NCBI RefSeq assembly: GCF_003173715.1
Contig: NZ_CP029550.1
Location: 3,316,501 to 3,380,500 of the forward strand
Reading direction: 5' to 3'
Source of the DNA: Methylobacterium durans
Lineage (GTDB): Bacteria; Pseudomonadota; Alphaproteobacteria; Rhizobiales; Beijerinckiaceae
Length of the DNA: 64,000 nucleotides
Shown: positions 10,729 to 21,608 of the stretch, in pieces
Layout: each line of letters begins with the position of its first letter
How positions within the stretch are numbered: the stretch's first letter is position 1
Program-made: the position numbers and the translations under genes
The notes under the pieces: model-generated
Told to the model about the DNA's origin: nothing
Seen by the model: the letters and a program-made list of their open reading frames with translations, nothing else
Database searches by the model: none

Positions 10729-11508
10729 ATGCAGACCTTCGATTCCGACGGCGTGACCATCGCCTATATCGACGTGCCGGCCGTCGGCGGCGGAGATGAC
10801 CTGGGCAAGGGCGATCCCGTCCTGCTGATCCACGGCTTCGCCTCGAACCACGTGGTCAACTGGGTCAACACGCTCTGGGTGAAGACGCTGAGCCAGGCCG
10901 GCTACCGGGTGGTCGCCCTCGACAATCGCGGCCACGGCGAGAGCGAGAAGCTCTACGATCCGGCGGCCTACAGCTCCGAGGCGATGGCGGGCGACGCGCG
11001 GCGCCTCCTGGACCATCTCGGCATCGCGCGGGCCGACATCATGGGTTACTCGATGGGCGCCCGCATCACCGCCTACCTCGCCCTCGACCATGCGGAGCGG
11101 GTCCGCTCGGCCCTGTTCGGCGGCCTCGGGATGCATCTCGTGGAGGGGAGGGGGCTTCCGAGCGGCATCGCCGAGGCGCTGGAGGCGCCCCCCGGCACGC
11201 CGGCCCCGAATCCGACCGCGCAGGCTTTCCGCACCTTCGCCGAGCAGACGAAGAGCGACCTGCGGGCGCTCGCCGCCTGCATGCGGGGCTCGCGCCAGAC
11301 CCTGTCGCGGGCCGAGATTGCCCAGATCGAGGTGCCGGCCCTCGTCACCGTCGGCACCCTCGACACCGTGGCGGGCTCCGCCGCGGGCCTCGCCGCCCTG
11401 ATGCCGAACGCCCGGGCGCTGGAGCTCCCCGACCGCGACCACAGCACCGCGGTCGGCGCCAAGGCCCACCGGGACGGCGTTCTCGCCTTCCTCGCCGCGC
11501 GGCCCTGA
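10729..11508 (+). CDS. Alpha/beta-fold hydrolase
   Basis: The 259-residue protein has the canonical alpha/beta hydrolase pattern: oxyanion strand LLIHGFASNHVVNW, the strand VVALDNRGHGESEK, the nucleophile elbow GYSMGAR (serine near residue 106), a late aspartate in VTVGTLDTVAGS and the histidine in PDRDHSTAVG. It is cytoplasmic, with no signal peptide. Relatives include esterases, lactonases and the RutD/3-oxoadipate enol-lactone hydrolase type; no neighbour indicates a substrate. The start at 10729 has GAGAGGCGG upstream. It converges with the ABC-2 exporter operon, with only four bases between the stop codons. Confidence 0.88.
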   Translation: MQTFDSDGVTIAYIDVPAVGGGDDLGKGDPVLLIHGFASNHVVNWVNTLWVKTLSQAGYRVVALDNRGHGESEKLYDPAAYSSEAMAGDARRLLDHLGIARADIMGYSMGARITAYLALDHAERVRSALFGGLGMHLVEGRGLPSGIAEALEAPPGTPAPNPTAQAFRTFAEQTKSDLRALAACMRGSRQTLSRAEIAQIEVPALVTVGTLDTVAGSAAGLAALMPNARALELPDRDHSTAVGAKAHRDGVLAFLAARP

Positions 11509-11512
11509 CGGA

Positions 11513-12274
11513 TCAGCTCTTCAGCCGGTAGCCGGTGCGGAAGATGTAGGTGACGAGGCCGAGGCAGAGGGCGAGGAACAGGCAGGTCATCGCGACGCTG
11601 ACGCCGAGGCTGACGTCGGCCTTGCCGAAGAAGCTCCAGCGGAAGGCGCTGATCAGGTAGACGACCGGGTTGAACAGGCTCACCACCCGCCAGAAGGGCG
11701 GCAGCATCTCGATCGCGTAGAAGCTGCCCCCGAGGAAGGTGAGGGGCGTCACGATGAGAAGCGGTACGAGCTGCAGCTTCTCGAACCCGTCCGCCCACAA
11801 CCCGATCACGAAGCCGAACAGGCTGAAGGTGATCGCGGTCAACAGCAGGAAGGCCACCATCCAGGCCGGATGCTCGATGTGCAGCGGCACGAACAGGGCC
11901 GAGGTCGCCAGGATGATGAGCCCGATCAGGATCGATTTCGAGGCCGCCGCGCCGACATAGCCCAGCACCACCTCGACTGGCGAGATCGGCGCCGACAGGA
12001 TCTCGTAGATCGTGCCGGCGAAGCGCGGGAAGTAGATGCCGAACGAGGCGTTGGAGATGCTCTGCGTCAGGAGAGCCAGCATCATCAGGCCGGGCACGAT
12101 GAAGAGCCCGTAGGGCACCCCGTCGACCGCGCTGACCCGCGAGCCGATCGCAGCACCGAAGACCACGAAGTAGAGCGAGGTCGAGATGACCGGCGCCAGG
12201 ATGCTCTGCATCGAGGTGCGCCAGAACCGGGCCATCTCGAAGCCGTAGATGGCGCGGACCGCGTGCCAGTTCAT
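11513..12274 (-). CDS. ABC-2 type exporter, permease subunit
   Basis: The 253-residue protein starts [20 protein letters not shown] and has six predicted membrane helices, including the ABC-2 signature region around [20 protein letters not shown] and the late helix [14 protein letters not shown]. This is the permease of an ABC-2 exporter; together with the adjacent ATPase it resembles E. coli YadH/YadG. The ATG at 12274 overlaps the stop of the ATPase gene by four bases (ATGA), showing translational coupling. The cargo is unknown; polysaccharides, lipids or drugs are all known for the family. No gene beside it suggests a substrate. Confidence 0.9.
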   Translation of the reverse strand: MNWHAVRAIYGFEMARFWRTSMQSILAPVISTSLYFVVFGAAIGSRVSAVDGVPYGLFIVPGLMMLALLTQSISNASFGIYFPRFAGTIYEILSAPISPVEVVLGYVGAAASKSILIGLIILATSALFVPLHIEHPAWMVAFLLLTAITFSLFGFVIGLWADGFEKLQLVPLLIVTPLTFLGGSFYAIEMLPPFWRVVSLFNPVVYLISAFRWSFFGKADVSLGVSVAMTCLFLALCLGLVTYIFRTGYRLKS

Positions 12275-13197
12275 GCGCGCTCCTTCACGAGGTCGACGAA
12301 GATGTCCTCCAGCGAACTCTGGCTGGTGTTGAGATCGCTGAAGCGGATGCCGGCGGCCGACAAAGCCGTGAGAAGCCCGGTGATGCCGGTGCGCTCGCCC
12401 TTGGTGTCGTAGGTGTAGACGAGTTCCTGTCCACCGCCGGCGAGTTCGAGCTCGAACCCGGACAGTGATTCGGGCAGGGCCGAGAGCGGCGCCTGCAACT
12501 GGAGGGTGAGCTGCTTGCGGCCGAGCTTGCGCATCAGCTCGGCCTTCTCCTCGACCAGGATGATGCGTCCGCCCCGGATCACGCCGACCCTGTCGGCCAT
12601 CTCCTCGGCCTCCTCGATGTAATGCGTGGTCAGGATCACGGTGACGCCCTGCTCGCGCAGGCGCCGCACCAGCCGCCACATGTCCTGGCGGAGCGCCACG
12701 TCGACGCCCGCGGTCGGCTCGTCGAGGAAGAGGATCTGCGGCTCGTGCGAGAGCGCCTTCGCGATGAGGACGCGCCGCTTCATGCCGCCCGACAATGTCA
12801 TGATGCGGCTGTCGCGCTTCTCCCACAGGGAGAGGTCGCGCAGCACCCGCTCGATATGGCCGGGATCCTTGCGCAGACCGAACAACCCGCGGGTGAAGCT
12901 CACCGTGTCCCAGACGGTTTCGAAGGCGTCCGTCGTCAGTTCCTGCGGCACGAGGCCGATCGTCCGGCGGGCGGCGCGGTAATCGCTCAGGATGTCGTGC
13001 CCGTTCGCCCGCACCCGGCCGGAGGTCGGCGTGACGATGCCGCAGACGATGTTGATGAGGGTCGATTTGCCGGCCCCGTTCGGCCCGAGAAGCGCGAAGA
13101 TCTCGCCCCGTCGGATCGCGAGGCTCACCTCGCTCAGCGCTGCGAGGCCGGACGCGTAGGTCTTCGAGAGATTCTCGATCTCGATGATCGGCTGCAT
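12271..13197 (-). CDS. ABC-2 type exporter, ATP-binding subunit
   Basis: The 308-residue ATPase has Walker [16 protein letters not shown] (near residue 35-49), Q-loop LVPQEL, signature [15 protein letters not shown] and Walker [13 protein letters not shown], with the H-loop in [13 protein letters not shown]. The C-terminal 80 residues form the additional domain common in drug/antibiotic-type ABC-2 ATPases. It pairs with the overlapping permease gene in a two-gene operon, like YadG/YadH. Transcription starts in the 75-base space before the F0 operon's end, which contains that operon's terminator. The role is export; the substrate is not known. Confidence 0.93.
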   Translation of the reverse strand: MQPIIEIENLSKTYASGLAALSEVSLAIRRGEIFALLGPNGAGKSTLINIVCGIVTPTSGRVRANGHDILSDYRAARRTIGLVPQELTTDAFETVWDTVSFTRGLFGLRKDPGHIERVLRDLSLWEKRDSRIMTLSGGMKRRVLIAKALSHEPQILFLDEPTAGVDVALRQDMWRLVRRLREQGVTVILTTHYIEEAEEMADRVGVIRGGRIILVEEKAELMRKLGRKQLTLQLQAPLSALPESLSGFELELAGGGQELVYTYDTKGERTGITGLLTALSAAGIRFSDLNTSQSSLEDIFVDLVKERA

Positions 13198-13230
13198 GGC
13201 TGCCTTTCGAGTGCCCGGCCTTCCGAAACG

Positions 13231-13256
13231 AAAAAGCCGCCCGGAGGCGGCTTCTC
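13231..13256 (-). terminator. Intrinsic terminator of the F0 ATP synthase operon
   Basis: Read on the minus strand, AGCCGCC-TCCG-GGCGGCT is followed by a run of T (seen as AAAAA at 13231-13235 on the plus strand). It lies 19 bases beyond the atpF stop and upstream of the ABC-2 ATPase start, so it separates the two minus-strand operons. Confidence 0.85.
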
Positions 13257-13274
13257 GAAGGGCGTCGGCGCAGA

Positions 13275-13763
13275 TCAGGCGCGCAGACGGTTGCGCACCT
13301 CGCCGAGGCTGAGGCGGACGAGGTCCTGAGCGGCCTCGCCCTGCATGCGCTCGCGCAGGATCGTCTCCGAGACCCGCACGGCGGCGTCGGCCGCCGCGGC
13401 CCGTACCTGGGCGGCGGCCTGGGCCTCGGCCTGGGCGATCTTGGTCTCGGCCGTCTTGGTGCGGCGAGCGACGAAGTCGTTGAGGCGGATATGACCCTCC
13501 TCGGCGATGCGCTCTGCCTCCTCGCGGGCGGAGGCGACGATCGCCTCGGCCTCGCGCTCGGCCTCGGTGCGGCGGCGCTTGTAGTCGGCCAGCACCGCGG
13601 CGGCCTCCTCGCGCAGGCGGCGCGCCTCGTCGAGCTCGGAGCGGACGCGCTTGGCGCGGCCGTCGAGACCCTTGGTCATCATGCCGAACCCGCCGACCTT
13701 CCAGACGATCGCCAGGAAGACGACGAACGCGACGGCGACCCAGAATTCCGCTGTCATCAGCAT
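13275..13763 (-). CDS. atpF: F0F1 ATP synthase subunit b
   Basis: The 162-residue protein has one N-terminal membrane helix ([20 protein letters not shown], residues 5-24) followed by a long charged coiled coil rich in Ala, Glu and Arg, the standard b-subunit stator layout. It ties F1 to subunit a of F0. It is the last gene of the minus-strand operon atpI-atpB-atpE-b'-b and follows the b' gene after 16 bases. The terminator at 13231-13256 ends the transcript. The F1 genes are not in this window, which is the usual alphaproteobacterial split of F0 and F1. Confidence 0.94.
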   Translation of the reverse strand: MLMTAEFWVAVAFVVFLAIVWKVGGFGMMTKGLDGRAKRVRSELDEARRLREEAAAVLADYKRRRTEAEREAEAIVASAREEAERIAEEGHIRLNDFVARRTKTAETKIAQAEAQAAAQVRAAAADAAVRVSETILRERMQGEAAQDLVRLSLGEVRNRLRA

Positions 13764-13779
13764 CGGTGTCGTTCCCGTC

Positions 13780-14361
13780 TCAGTGCGCGGTGGCGGCGCG
13801 ATCGAGCGCCCGGTCGAGGCTGGCGCCGTCCGGCGCCTGCCCGGTCAGGCGCTCCACGATGGCCGAAGCGGTCTCGCCCGCGATCTCGCGGACGTTGCCC
13901 ATCGCCTCGCCGGTGCGCTGGCGGATGGTCGCCTCGGAGGCGGCGAGCTTCTGGTTGAGGTCGGCCTCGAGGGCCTTGCGCTTCGTCTCGGCCTCGGCGG
14001 CGAGAGCGTTGCGGGTCTCCTGCGCGATGTCGCGGGCCTTGGCTTGCGCGTCGGCGAGCGACTTCTCGTAGGCCGCGCCAGCGGCGTCGGCCTCGGCCTT
14101 CATCCGCTGGGCTTCGTCGAGATCGGAGGAGAGACGGTTCGCCCGGTCGTGCAGGATCGCCTGGATCCGCGGCAGGGCGACCTTGTCCATCAGGTAGTAG
14201 AGGAGCCCGAAGGCGAGCGCGAGCCAGACCAGCTGCGAGAGGAAGGTGTGGCTCTCGAAGGGCGGAAAGGCACCCCCGTGCGGCGCGGGCTGCTCGCTGT
14301 GCGCGCCCACATGCGTGTCGGAGCCAGGCGGGGGGGTGGTGAGTGCGTTGGGCTGCGCCAT
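13780..14361 (-). CDS. atpG: F0F1 ATP synthase subunit b' (second b-type subunit)
   Basis: The 193-residue protein has a 45-residue Pro/Gly/His-rich N-terminus, a single membrane helix ([20 protein letters not shown]) and then a stator coiled coil. The pattern [14 protein letters not shown] and DKVALPRI is diagnostic of the b' subunit of photosynthetic and alphaproteobacterial ATP synthases, which forms a b/b' heterodimer. The ATG at 14361 ([13 protein letters not shown]) is preferred to the longer frame from 14403 because homologues start near here. It is located between atpE and atpF on the minus strand. Confidence 0.92.
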   Translation of the reverse strand: MAQPNALTTPPPGSDTHVGAHSEQPAPHGGAFPPFESHTFLSQLVWLALAFGLLYYLMDKVALPRIQAILHDRANRLSSDLDEAQRMKAEADAAGAAYEKSLADAQAKARDIAQETRNALAAEAETKRKALEADLNQKLAASEATIRQRTGEAMGNVREIAGETASAIVERLTGQAPDGASLDRALDRAATAH

Positions 14362-14471
14362 GGCCTCGTCCGTTGGCTGATGAAAAAGGAGCGCCCCGCA
14401 CATTCGGAGCGCTCACCCGTGTCGAGCGGCTCTCCGCGGCCGGTGCCGCGGAGGCAGCGGGTCCGCCGATC

Positions 14472-14699
14472 TCAGACGGCGAAGAGCAGCAGGAGCGCGA
14501 TCAGCAGCGAGAAGATGCCGAGCGCCTCGGTGAGGGCGAAGCCCAGGAGCAGGGTGGCGCGCTGGCCGTCGGCCGCGGAGGGGTTGCGAAGGGCGCCGGC
14601 GAGGAACTGACCGAAGAGGTTGCCGAGGCCGATGCCCGCACCCGCCATGCCGAGGCAGGCGAGGCCGGCGCCGATGTACTTCGCAGCGACGGGATCCAT
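14472..14699 (-). CDS. atpE: F0F1 ATP synthase subunit c
   Basis: This 75-residue proteolipid folds as two membrane helices joined by a polar loop (RNPSAADGQ). The ion-binding glutamate lies in the second helix in the motif [11 protein letters not shown], near residue 59, with no sodium-type residues evident, so proton coupling is expected. The N-terminal helix is glycine-rich ([17 protein letters not shown]), needed for ring packing. It has normal family length, and the start [10 protein letters not shown] is typical of Rhizobiales c subunits. It is the third gene of the F0 operon. Confidence 0.96.
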   Translation of the reverse strand: MDPVAAKYIGAGLACLGMAGAGIGLGNLFGQFLAGALRNPSAADGQRATLLLGFALTEALGIFSLLIALLLLFAV

Positions 14700-14758
14700 G
14701 AGAAACTCCTGAGGTGTTGGAAGAACGAGTGATCGCTTTCGGCGGGTGGAGCCGACCG

Positions 14759-15514
14759 TCAGTGGCCGGGGTGAAGAGCGTCGTTGAGGTAGATCGCCGT
14801 CAACGTCGCGAAGACGTAGGCCTGCAGCGCGGCCACCAGGAACTCGAGGGCGGTGAGCGCGATCGTCAGTGCGAGCGGCAGGGGCGATAGCACGCTCCAG
14901 GCGCCGGCGGAAAGCAGCGCCGCCACGAAGAACGCGAAGATCTTCATCGCGATATGGCCAGCCAGAACGTTCGCGAAGAGACGGACGGAGAGGCTGATCG
15001 GCCGCGACACGAAGGAGATGATCTCGATCGGCACGAGGATCGCGAGCAGAGGCTTCGGCACACCCGACGGCACGAACAGGCCGAAGAAGTGCGAGCCGTG
15101 CTTCATGACGCCATAGCCGATGACGACGCCGATCACGAGGGCCGCGAGGCCGAAGGTGATGATGAGGTGGCTCGTGACCGCGAAGGCGTAGGGGATCATC
15201 CCGAACAGGTTGAGCACCAGCACGAACATGAAGAGGGAGAAGACGAGCGGCAGGAAGCGCTTGCCCTCGTCGCCGGTCGCCTGGTGGAGCGTGTCGGCGA
15301 TGAACTCGTAGAAGATCTCGGCCAGCGACTGCATCCGGCTCGGCACCACCGAGCGGCTGGAGGTGGCCACGATCGTGATCAGCGCGATGACGCCGACCGC
15401 TGCGAACATGTACAGCGCCGACTGCGTGAAGGCGATTTCCTGGTTGCCGATGTGCCCCAGCGACACGAGCGGCTTCAGCTCGAACTGGTGGATCGGGTCT
15501 ACACTGACCGCCAT
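14759..15514 (-). CDS. atpB: F0F1 ATP synthase subunit a
   Basis: This 251-residue membrane protein has five or six helices. The essential arginine is in [14 protein letters not shown], and the later helix has [19 protein letters not shown], the pattern of subunit a which forms the proton half-channels beside the c ring. The N-terminus ([11 protein letters not shown]) matches alphaproteobacterial AtpB. It follows atpI after 76 bases and precedes atpE after 59 bases on the minus strand. Proteins of this family are near 250 residues, so it is complete. Confidence 0.96.
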   Translation of the reverse strand: MAVSVDPIHQFELKPLVSLGHIGNQEIAFTQSALYMFAAVGVIALITIVATSSRSVVPSRMQSLAEIFYEFIADTLHQATGDEGKRFLPLVFSLFMFVLVLNLFGMIPYAFAVTSHLIITFGLAALVIGVVIGYGVMKHGSHFFGLFVPSGVPKPLLAILVPIEIISFVSRPISLSVRLFANVLAGHIAMKIFAFFVAALLSAGAWSVLSPLPLALTIALTALEFLVAALQAYVFATLTAIYLNDALHPGH

Positions 15515-15590
15515 GCCCGCTTCCGTCCCTTGTTGTCAGCCGGACGCCCCGGGATTCCGCCCCGGGCCGTCCCGTGAAGCCTGCCGTCTC

Positions 15591-15968
15591 TCAAGATCCC
15601 CGCCGGTCGTCCGGTCCGGAGCGCCGTCCGCCGAAGCCGGACGCGCGCATCACGTTGTAGACGCCCGTGACGAAGCCCAGCATCAGGAACACGATCAGGC
15701 CCCAGGGCTTAGTCCCCAGAAGATGATCGAAGATCCAGCCGAGGATGCCCCCCGCTATCACGCCGGCGACGAACTCCGTGGAGAGTCGCATCGCCTGCCC
15801 GAGGGGGGACGGCCCGGTAGACCCGGAACGCGACGAAGGACCGGGAGAGGCCGAGGGCCGCTTCCGTTCAATCTGCGTCTCGAGACGTCTGAGCCTCGCG
15901 GAGAGATCGCTGTCCGGTGCCGCTGCCCGACCGTTTTCCTCCCCGTCTCGCGTGTCGTTGCCGCTCAC
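15591..15968 (-). CDS. atpI: ATP synthase assembly protein AtpI
   Basis: The protein has a polar N-terminal part with a short coiled segment (LSARLRRLETQIERK) and a C-terminal pair of membrane helices (FVAGVIAGGILGWIFDHLL and WGLIVFLMLGFVTGVYNVMR), as in AtpI/AtpZ proteins that help c-ring assembly or magnesium transport. The frame is open to an ATG at 16025, but the promoter at 16035-16063 would place its transcription start only a few bases before that codon. I therefore prefer GTG 15968 (MSGNDTRDG..., 125 residues). GTG 15980 is another choice. It heads the F0 operon. Confidence 0.8.
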   Translation of the reverse strand: MSGNDTRDGEENGRAAAPDSDLSARLRRLETQIERKRPSASPGPSSRSGSTGPSPLGQAMRLSTEFVAGVIAGGILGWIFDHLLGTKPWGLIVFLMLGFVTGVYNVMRASGFGGRRSGPDDRRGS

Positions 15969-16034
15969 GGCGATACTCACAACATTGGCGAGAGCGAGAG
16001 GAACCGGCTGGAACGCCCCCTTCAAGCGCGGCGC

Positions 16035-16063
16035 ACCATAGTTTCGCCCTTCTTGGGTGTCAA
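16035..16063 (-). promoter_or_regulatory. Sigma-70 type promoter of the F0 ATP synthase operon
   Basis: On the minus strand the -35 box TTGACA (16063-16058) is followed by exactly 17 bases and the -10-like box TATGGT (16040-16035). It lies in a local AT-rich stretch directly upstream of atpI and is the best consensus match I found in the window. Confidence 0.7.
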
Positions 16064-16195
16064 GGCGAGTGGTATACGACTTAAGTTATTGTATTCATTC
16101 GAGAAACACGGTTTCGACGCGCATTGTCCGAAAGGTTCTTCGGCCCTTGCGCGGAAGGGTGGCCCGGCCGGTCGCGGGCCCCCCGGATCCGGCGG

Positions 16196-16849
16196 TCAGG
16201 CGCCGAGGATCGGCTTGATGACTTTCTCCATGCCGTCGATCGACATCTCGCCCTTGTAGCGCTCCCCGTTGATGAAGAAGGTCGGCGTCGAATCCACCTT
16301 GAAGGTGTCGAGGCCGCGCTGCTTCACGGCGTTGATGCCGGCGTAGAGCTTCTGGTCCTTGAGGCAGGCCTCGAACTTCTCCTTCGAGATGCCGGCCTGC
16401 CGCAGCAGCGCCTCCAGGGCGTCGACGGGCGATTGCGGCTTCTGGACGAAGGCCCAGTTCGCCTGCTGGTCGAAGAGCAGGTCGGTGATCGGGTAGTACT
16501 TCGCGTCACCGTCACAGCGCGCCAGCATGAAGGCAGCGGTGGCGAGCGGATCAAGGGGGAATTCGCGCAGGGTGAAGCGGACCTTGCCGGTGTCGATGTA
16601 GCGCTCCTTGAGCACCGGCCAGGTCTGGCGGTGGAAGGCAGCGCAGTGCGAGCAGGTCATCGAGGCGTACTCGATGATCGTGACCTTGGCGTCCTTCGGC
16701 CCGAGCCAGACGTCGCCGAGGGGGCCGGGCTGCATCAGGGCCGCGACGTTCTCGCTCTCAGCGAGCGCCGAGAGGGTCAGCCTCGGCAGGAGGACGGCTG
16801 CGCCGAGGGCGAGACCGGTGGCTTTGAGGGCGTCGCGCCGGGTGATCAT
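16196..16849 (-). CDS. DsbA-family thiol:disulphide protein, probably Tat-exported
   Basis: The 217-residue protein begins MITRRDALKATGLALGAAVL, a signal with a twin arginine that suggests Tat export. The thioredoxin-like core carries the redox motif CSHC near residues 66-69 in YASMTCSHCAAFH, an inserted helical domain and the cis-proline loop STPTFFINGE near residue 185. This is the DsbA/Com1-like layout of Rhizobiales. It probably oxidises or isomerises periplasmic thiols. It is next to the DUF721 gene and mutY, an order conserved in many alphaproteobacteria near smc, which is outside the window if present. Confidence 0.9.
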   Translation of the reverse strand: MITRRDALKATGLALGAAVLLPRLTLSALAESENVAALMQPGPLGDVWLGPKDAKVTIIEYASMTCSHCAAFHRQTWPVLKERYIDTGKVRFTLREFPLDPLATAAFMLARCDGDAKYYPITDLLFDQQANWAFVQKPQSPVDALEALLRQAGISKEKFEACLKDQKLYAGINAVKQRGLDTFKVDSTPTFFINGERYKGEMSIDGMEKVIKPILGA

Positions 16850-16961
16850 GTCGTGACGGGCTCCGGTGGCAGATCCTGCGAGAGATAGGGCCTGCGGTAG
16901 AATCTCGGGATGATCGTGGCAAGGCGCCGCGCTGTCGCCCTGGGCAGCCCCTGGGCGGCCC

Positions 16962-17447
16962 TCAGCGCTTCGGCGCCGACGCGACCACGGCCGTCCCCAG
17001 CCTGTCGAGGGCGTCCCGCAGGGCCTCGTCGCCGATCTTCGAGACGGCGAGCGCCACCTCGCCACGGCGGGCGGGATCGATGCGCGCCGCCTCCGCGCGG
17101 CGCCCTGCCGTCCCGACGCGGCCCTGCTTCATCACGATGCGCCCGACGCAGGCCCACCCGTAATGCGCGTTGATCCGCTCGATCACCACGGGGGCGAGAT
17201 GCTGCAATTCGAGGGCGAAGACGCCCTCGACGCGCACGACGAGGGTGCCGGATTCCGGACGGCCCTCCTCGTCCTTGCGCCGCCGGCGCGGCCATTCGAG
17301 CTTCGAGGGCTGGCAGAAGCGGGCGAGGCGCGGGCCGACGATGTCGGGCCACGCCGCCAGGATGTCGGTCGAGGCAAAACCTTGCGCTGCGAAGGCAGGG
17401 CCGACGCAGGCCTCGATGAGTTCGCCGAGCGGTTTGACGCGCGCCAT
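16962..17447 (-). CDS. DUF721 (DciA-like) protein
   Basis: The 161-residue protein has the DUF721 signature: an N-terminal helix, then AAWPDIVGPRLARFCQPSKLEW and the strand GTLVVRVEGVFALELQHLAPVVIERINAHYG (read in pieces), ending in a basic linker. DUF721 includes DciA, which helps load the replicative helicase DnaB in bacteria lacking DnaC; whether this short alphaproteobacterial member does the same is not shown. Neighbours are a DsbA-like protein (same strand) and mutY (divergent). The start MARVKPLGEL at 17447 lacks a strong ribosome-binding site but matches the family N-terminus. Confidence 0.84.
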   Translation of the reverse strand: MARVKPLGELIEACVGPAFAAQGFASTDILAAWPDIVGPRLARFCQPSKLEWPRRRRKDEEGRPESGTLVVRVEGVFALELQHLAPVVIERINAHYGWACVGRIVMKQGRVGTAGRRAEAARIDPARRGEVALAVSKIGDEALRDALDRLGTAVVASAPKR

Positions 17448-17588
17448 GCGATTGCCAGTGCGAGATAGAGAACGGTTGCTTCGGTGCAGTGTAGCGCGGG
17501 CAGGCTTTCGGGAAACCTGCCTCGTTCAGGCGGTGCCGACGGGCAGCCCCTTGGAGAGGCGCGGACGCAAGGCTATGCACCGGCGCGC

Positions 17589-18905
17589 ATGGCAAAGCCT
17601 GGCACCCAGACCGGCCAACCTCGGGCCGCCGACCTCCTGCACTGGTACGACCGGCACCGGCGCGTCCTGCCCTGGCGGGCGCTGCCGGGCGAGCGGCCGG
17701 ATCCGTACCGGGTCTGGCTCTCCGAGGTGATGCTGCAGCAGACGACGATCGCGGCCGTGAAGCCGTATTTCGCGCGCTTCCTCGAGCGCTTCTCGACCGT
17801 CGAGGCCCTGGCGGGGGCTCCGGAAGAGGCCGTGATGTCGGCCTGGGCGGGCCTCGGCTACTACTCGCGCGCCCGCAACCTCCACGCCTGCGCCAAGGCC
17901 GTGGCGATCGCCGGCCGCTTCCCGGACACGGCGGAGGGCTTGCGCAAGCTCCCTGGCATCGGCGCCTACACGGCCGGTGCCATCGCGGCGATCGCCTTCG
18001 ATCGGCAGGAGGCGGCGGTCGACGGCAATGTCGAGCGGGTGATGACGCGCCTCTTCGCGCTCGAGGCGCCGCTGCCGGGCAGCCGCCCGGAGATCCGCCG
18101 GCTGACGCAGGCCCTGGTTCCGGCCGACCGTCCGGGCGACTTCGCGCAGGCCGTGATGGATCTCGGTGCCACGATCTGCACGCCGAAGCGCCCGGCCTGC
18201 GCCCTCTGTCCGTGGATGCTGCCCTGCCGCGCCCGCGATCTTGGGCTGCAGGAGACCTTCCCACGCAAGGTCAGGGCGGTGAAGGGTACGCTGCGGCGGG
18301 GTGCGGCCTTCGTCGCCGTGCGCAGCGGCGACGAGGCGATCCTCCTGCGGACCCGGCCCGCGGGCGGCCTCCTCGGGGCGATGGCCGAGCCGCCGATGAG
18401 CCCGTGGGAGCCCGATTACGACCCGGCCCGCGCCCTTCTGGACGCGCCCCTCGACGCGCGCTGGAAGCGCCTGCCCGGCCTCGTCCGCCACGGCTTCACG
18501 CATTTCCCGCTGGAACTCACCGTGTTCCATGCCCGGGTTGGCCTCGCCACGTCGGCGCCGGAGGGCATGCGGTTCACGGCCGGGCGCGACCTTGCCGAGG
18601 AACCGCTGCCCGGACTGATGAGGAAGGTGCTGGCCCACGCCTTCGATCCGAAGCCCGAGGCGGAGCGGAAGCCGCGCGGGCGGCCGAAGCGGGAGCCCGA
18701 GCCGGCCCCGCTCCTCGCCATTGCAGAGCCGCCCGCGCCCGAGCCGGCGTCCCCGTCGCGCTTCCGGCCTGTGCCGAAGCCGGCGCCGCGACCGGCGGCG
18801 CGGCCCGCGGAGCATGAGGACGGGGGAGACGAGGCCGGCGGCGAGACGCCGCCCGCTCCGAGGCCCCCGACGCGGTCGCGGCGGCCCCGCTCGTCGAAGC
18901 GCTGA
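17589..18905 (+). CDS. mutY: A/G-specific adenine glycosylase
   Basis: MutY removes adenine mispaired with 8-oxoguanine. The catalytic glutamate lies in LSEVMLQQTT (residue 46), the helix-hairpin-helix in KLPGIGAYTAGAIAAIAF with the aspartate in AVDGNVERV (145), and the 4Fe-4S cluster cysteines at 197, 204, 207 and 213. A NUDIX-like recognition domain follows (about 230-350). The last 85 residues are an unusual Pro/Arg/Glu-rich tail, probably disordered. The start at ATG 17589 is used; an upstream ATG at 17484 lacks homology. It is convergent with ccrM, an arrangement typical of Rhizobiales. Confidence 0.94.
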   Translation: MAKPGTQTGQPRAADLLHWYDRHRRVLPWRALPGERPDPYRVWLSEVMLQQTTIAAVKPYFARFLERFSTVEALAGAPEEAVMSAWAGLGYYSRARNLHACAKAVAIAGRFPDTAEGLRKLPGIGAYTAGAIAAIAFDRQEAAVDGNVERVMTRLFALEAPLPGSRPEIRRLTQALVPADRPGDFAQAVMDLGATICTPKRPACALCPWMLPCRARDLGLQETFPRKVRAVKGTLRRGAAFVAVRSGDEAILLRTRPAGGLLGAMAEPPMSPWEPDYDPARALLDAPLDARWKRLPGLVRHGFTHFPLELTVFHARVGLATSAPEGMRFTAGRDLAEEPLPGLMRKVLAHAFDPKPEAERKPRGRPKREPEPAPLLAIAEPPAPEPASPSRFRPVPKPAPRPAARPAEHEDGGDEAGGETPPAPRPPTRSRRPRSSKR

Positions 18906-18921
18906 GAGGGCCCGCGGGGCC

Positions 18922-20771
<1,850 letters not shown>

Positions 20772-21125
20772 ATGCACACGAAGCCCGTTCGCTGGACCGC
20801 CGCCGCCATTTTCGGAACCGTCCTCTCCGTCGCTGCCCTGAACACCGCCTCGGCACAGTCCGGCGCGGCGTCCTGGTACGGCAGCGGCAGCCGGACGGCG
20901 AATGGCGAGCGCTTCAATCCGAACGGGTTGACCGCCGCCCATCGCAGCCTGCCCTTCGGCACGCGCGTCCGGGTCGCCGACGCCCGCACCGGGCGATCGG
21001 TCGTGGTCCGCATCAACGATCGGGGCCCCTTCGTCCGCGGCCGCATCATCGACCTGTCCCGCGGCTCGGCCCGGGCGCTCGGCATGGGCGGCACCACTTA
21101 CGTGTCGCTCCAGGTCGTCGACTGA
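20772..21125 (+). CDS. RlpA-like septal ring lytic transglycosylase family protein
   Basis: The 117-residue precursor has a signal peptide ending at ASA (about residue 27) and then a single double-psi beta-barrel: SGAASWYGSGSRTANGERFN, GLTAAHRSLPFGTRVRVA and VVVRINDRGPFVRGRIIDLS. The aspartate in NDRGPF and the histidine in AAHRSLPFG correspond to the RlpA active-site region. There is no SPOR domain, unlike Pseudomonas RlpA, so septal targeting by denuded glycans is not expected. It acts on periplasmic peptidoglycan. ATG 20772 is chosen because it gives the proper signal peptide, following GGGAATGCGGG. Confidence 0.88.
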   Translation: MHTKPVRWTAAAIFGTVLSVAALNTASAQSGAASWYGSGSRTANGERFNPNGLTAAHRSLPFGTRVRVADARTGRSVVVRINDRGPFVRGRIIDLSRGSARALGMGGTTYVSLQVVD

Positions 21126-21205
21126 GCATCCCAGCGCCCGGCGTTGTCGCAGGCTCCGGCCGGCCCCATCTGAGCGGGACAGCCCGAGAAGGACGAAACC
21201 CGCAG

Positions 21206-21520
21206 ATGGCCAAGCCCCTCATCGTCGAGATCCCGCACGAGCTCGGGCGGGACGAGGCCCGACGCCGCATCGAGACGGGCGTGGAGCAGGGCCGGGCGCT
21301 GCTCGGCAAGAGCGGCGTCACCATCGGCAACCTCGCCTGGACGGGCGACCGGCTCGACTTCGCCCTCTCGGCGCTGACGCAGAGCGTCGACGGCCAGATC
21401 GACGTCGGCCAGGACAGCGTCCGGGTCGAGGTGCGGCTCCCGCTCTTGCTCGCGCTCTTCGCCGAGAAGATCCGCAAGTCGCTCGGCAAGGAGGGCAACC
21501 TCCTGCTGACGAAGAAGTAG
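21206..21520 (+). CDS. Polyhydroxyalkanoic acid system family protein
   Basis: The 104-residue protein matches the PHA_gran_rgn family: MAKPLIVEIPHELGRDEARR, then WTGDRLDFALSALTQSVDGQ and a C-terminal amphipathic part with VEVRLPLLLALFAEKIRK. Family members are often encoded near polyhydroxyalkanoate genes, although none is seen here; their biochemical role is not defined. Methylobacterium accumulates polyhydroxybutyrate, which makes the assignment reasonable. ATG 21206 follows AGAAGGACGAAA. It lies 80 bases behind the RlpA-like gene on the same strand. Confidence 0.75.
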   Translation: MAKPLIVEIPHELGRDEARRRIETGVEQGRALLGKSGVTIGNLAWTGDRLDFALSALTQSVDGQIDVGQDSVRVEVRLPLLLALFAEKIRKSLGKEGNLLLTKK

Positions 21521-21608
21521 GGATCGCGGCCCCGCTCCACGAGGAACCGCCGCACCTGAGGGCCCGTTGGCGACGATATCCTGTCTGAAATCCAGAGGAA
21601 CGTCGCGC

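Noticed and set aside
9788..13197. A surface-glycan cluster formed by the FkbM methyltransferase and the ABC-2 exporter
   Set aside because: The genes are in separate transcription units on opposite sides of a hydrolase, with no glycosyltransferases or sugar-nucleotide enzymes nearby.
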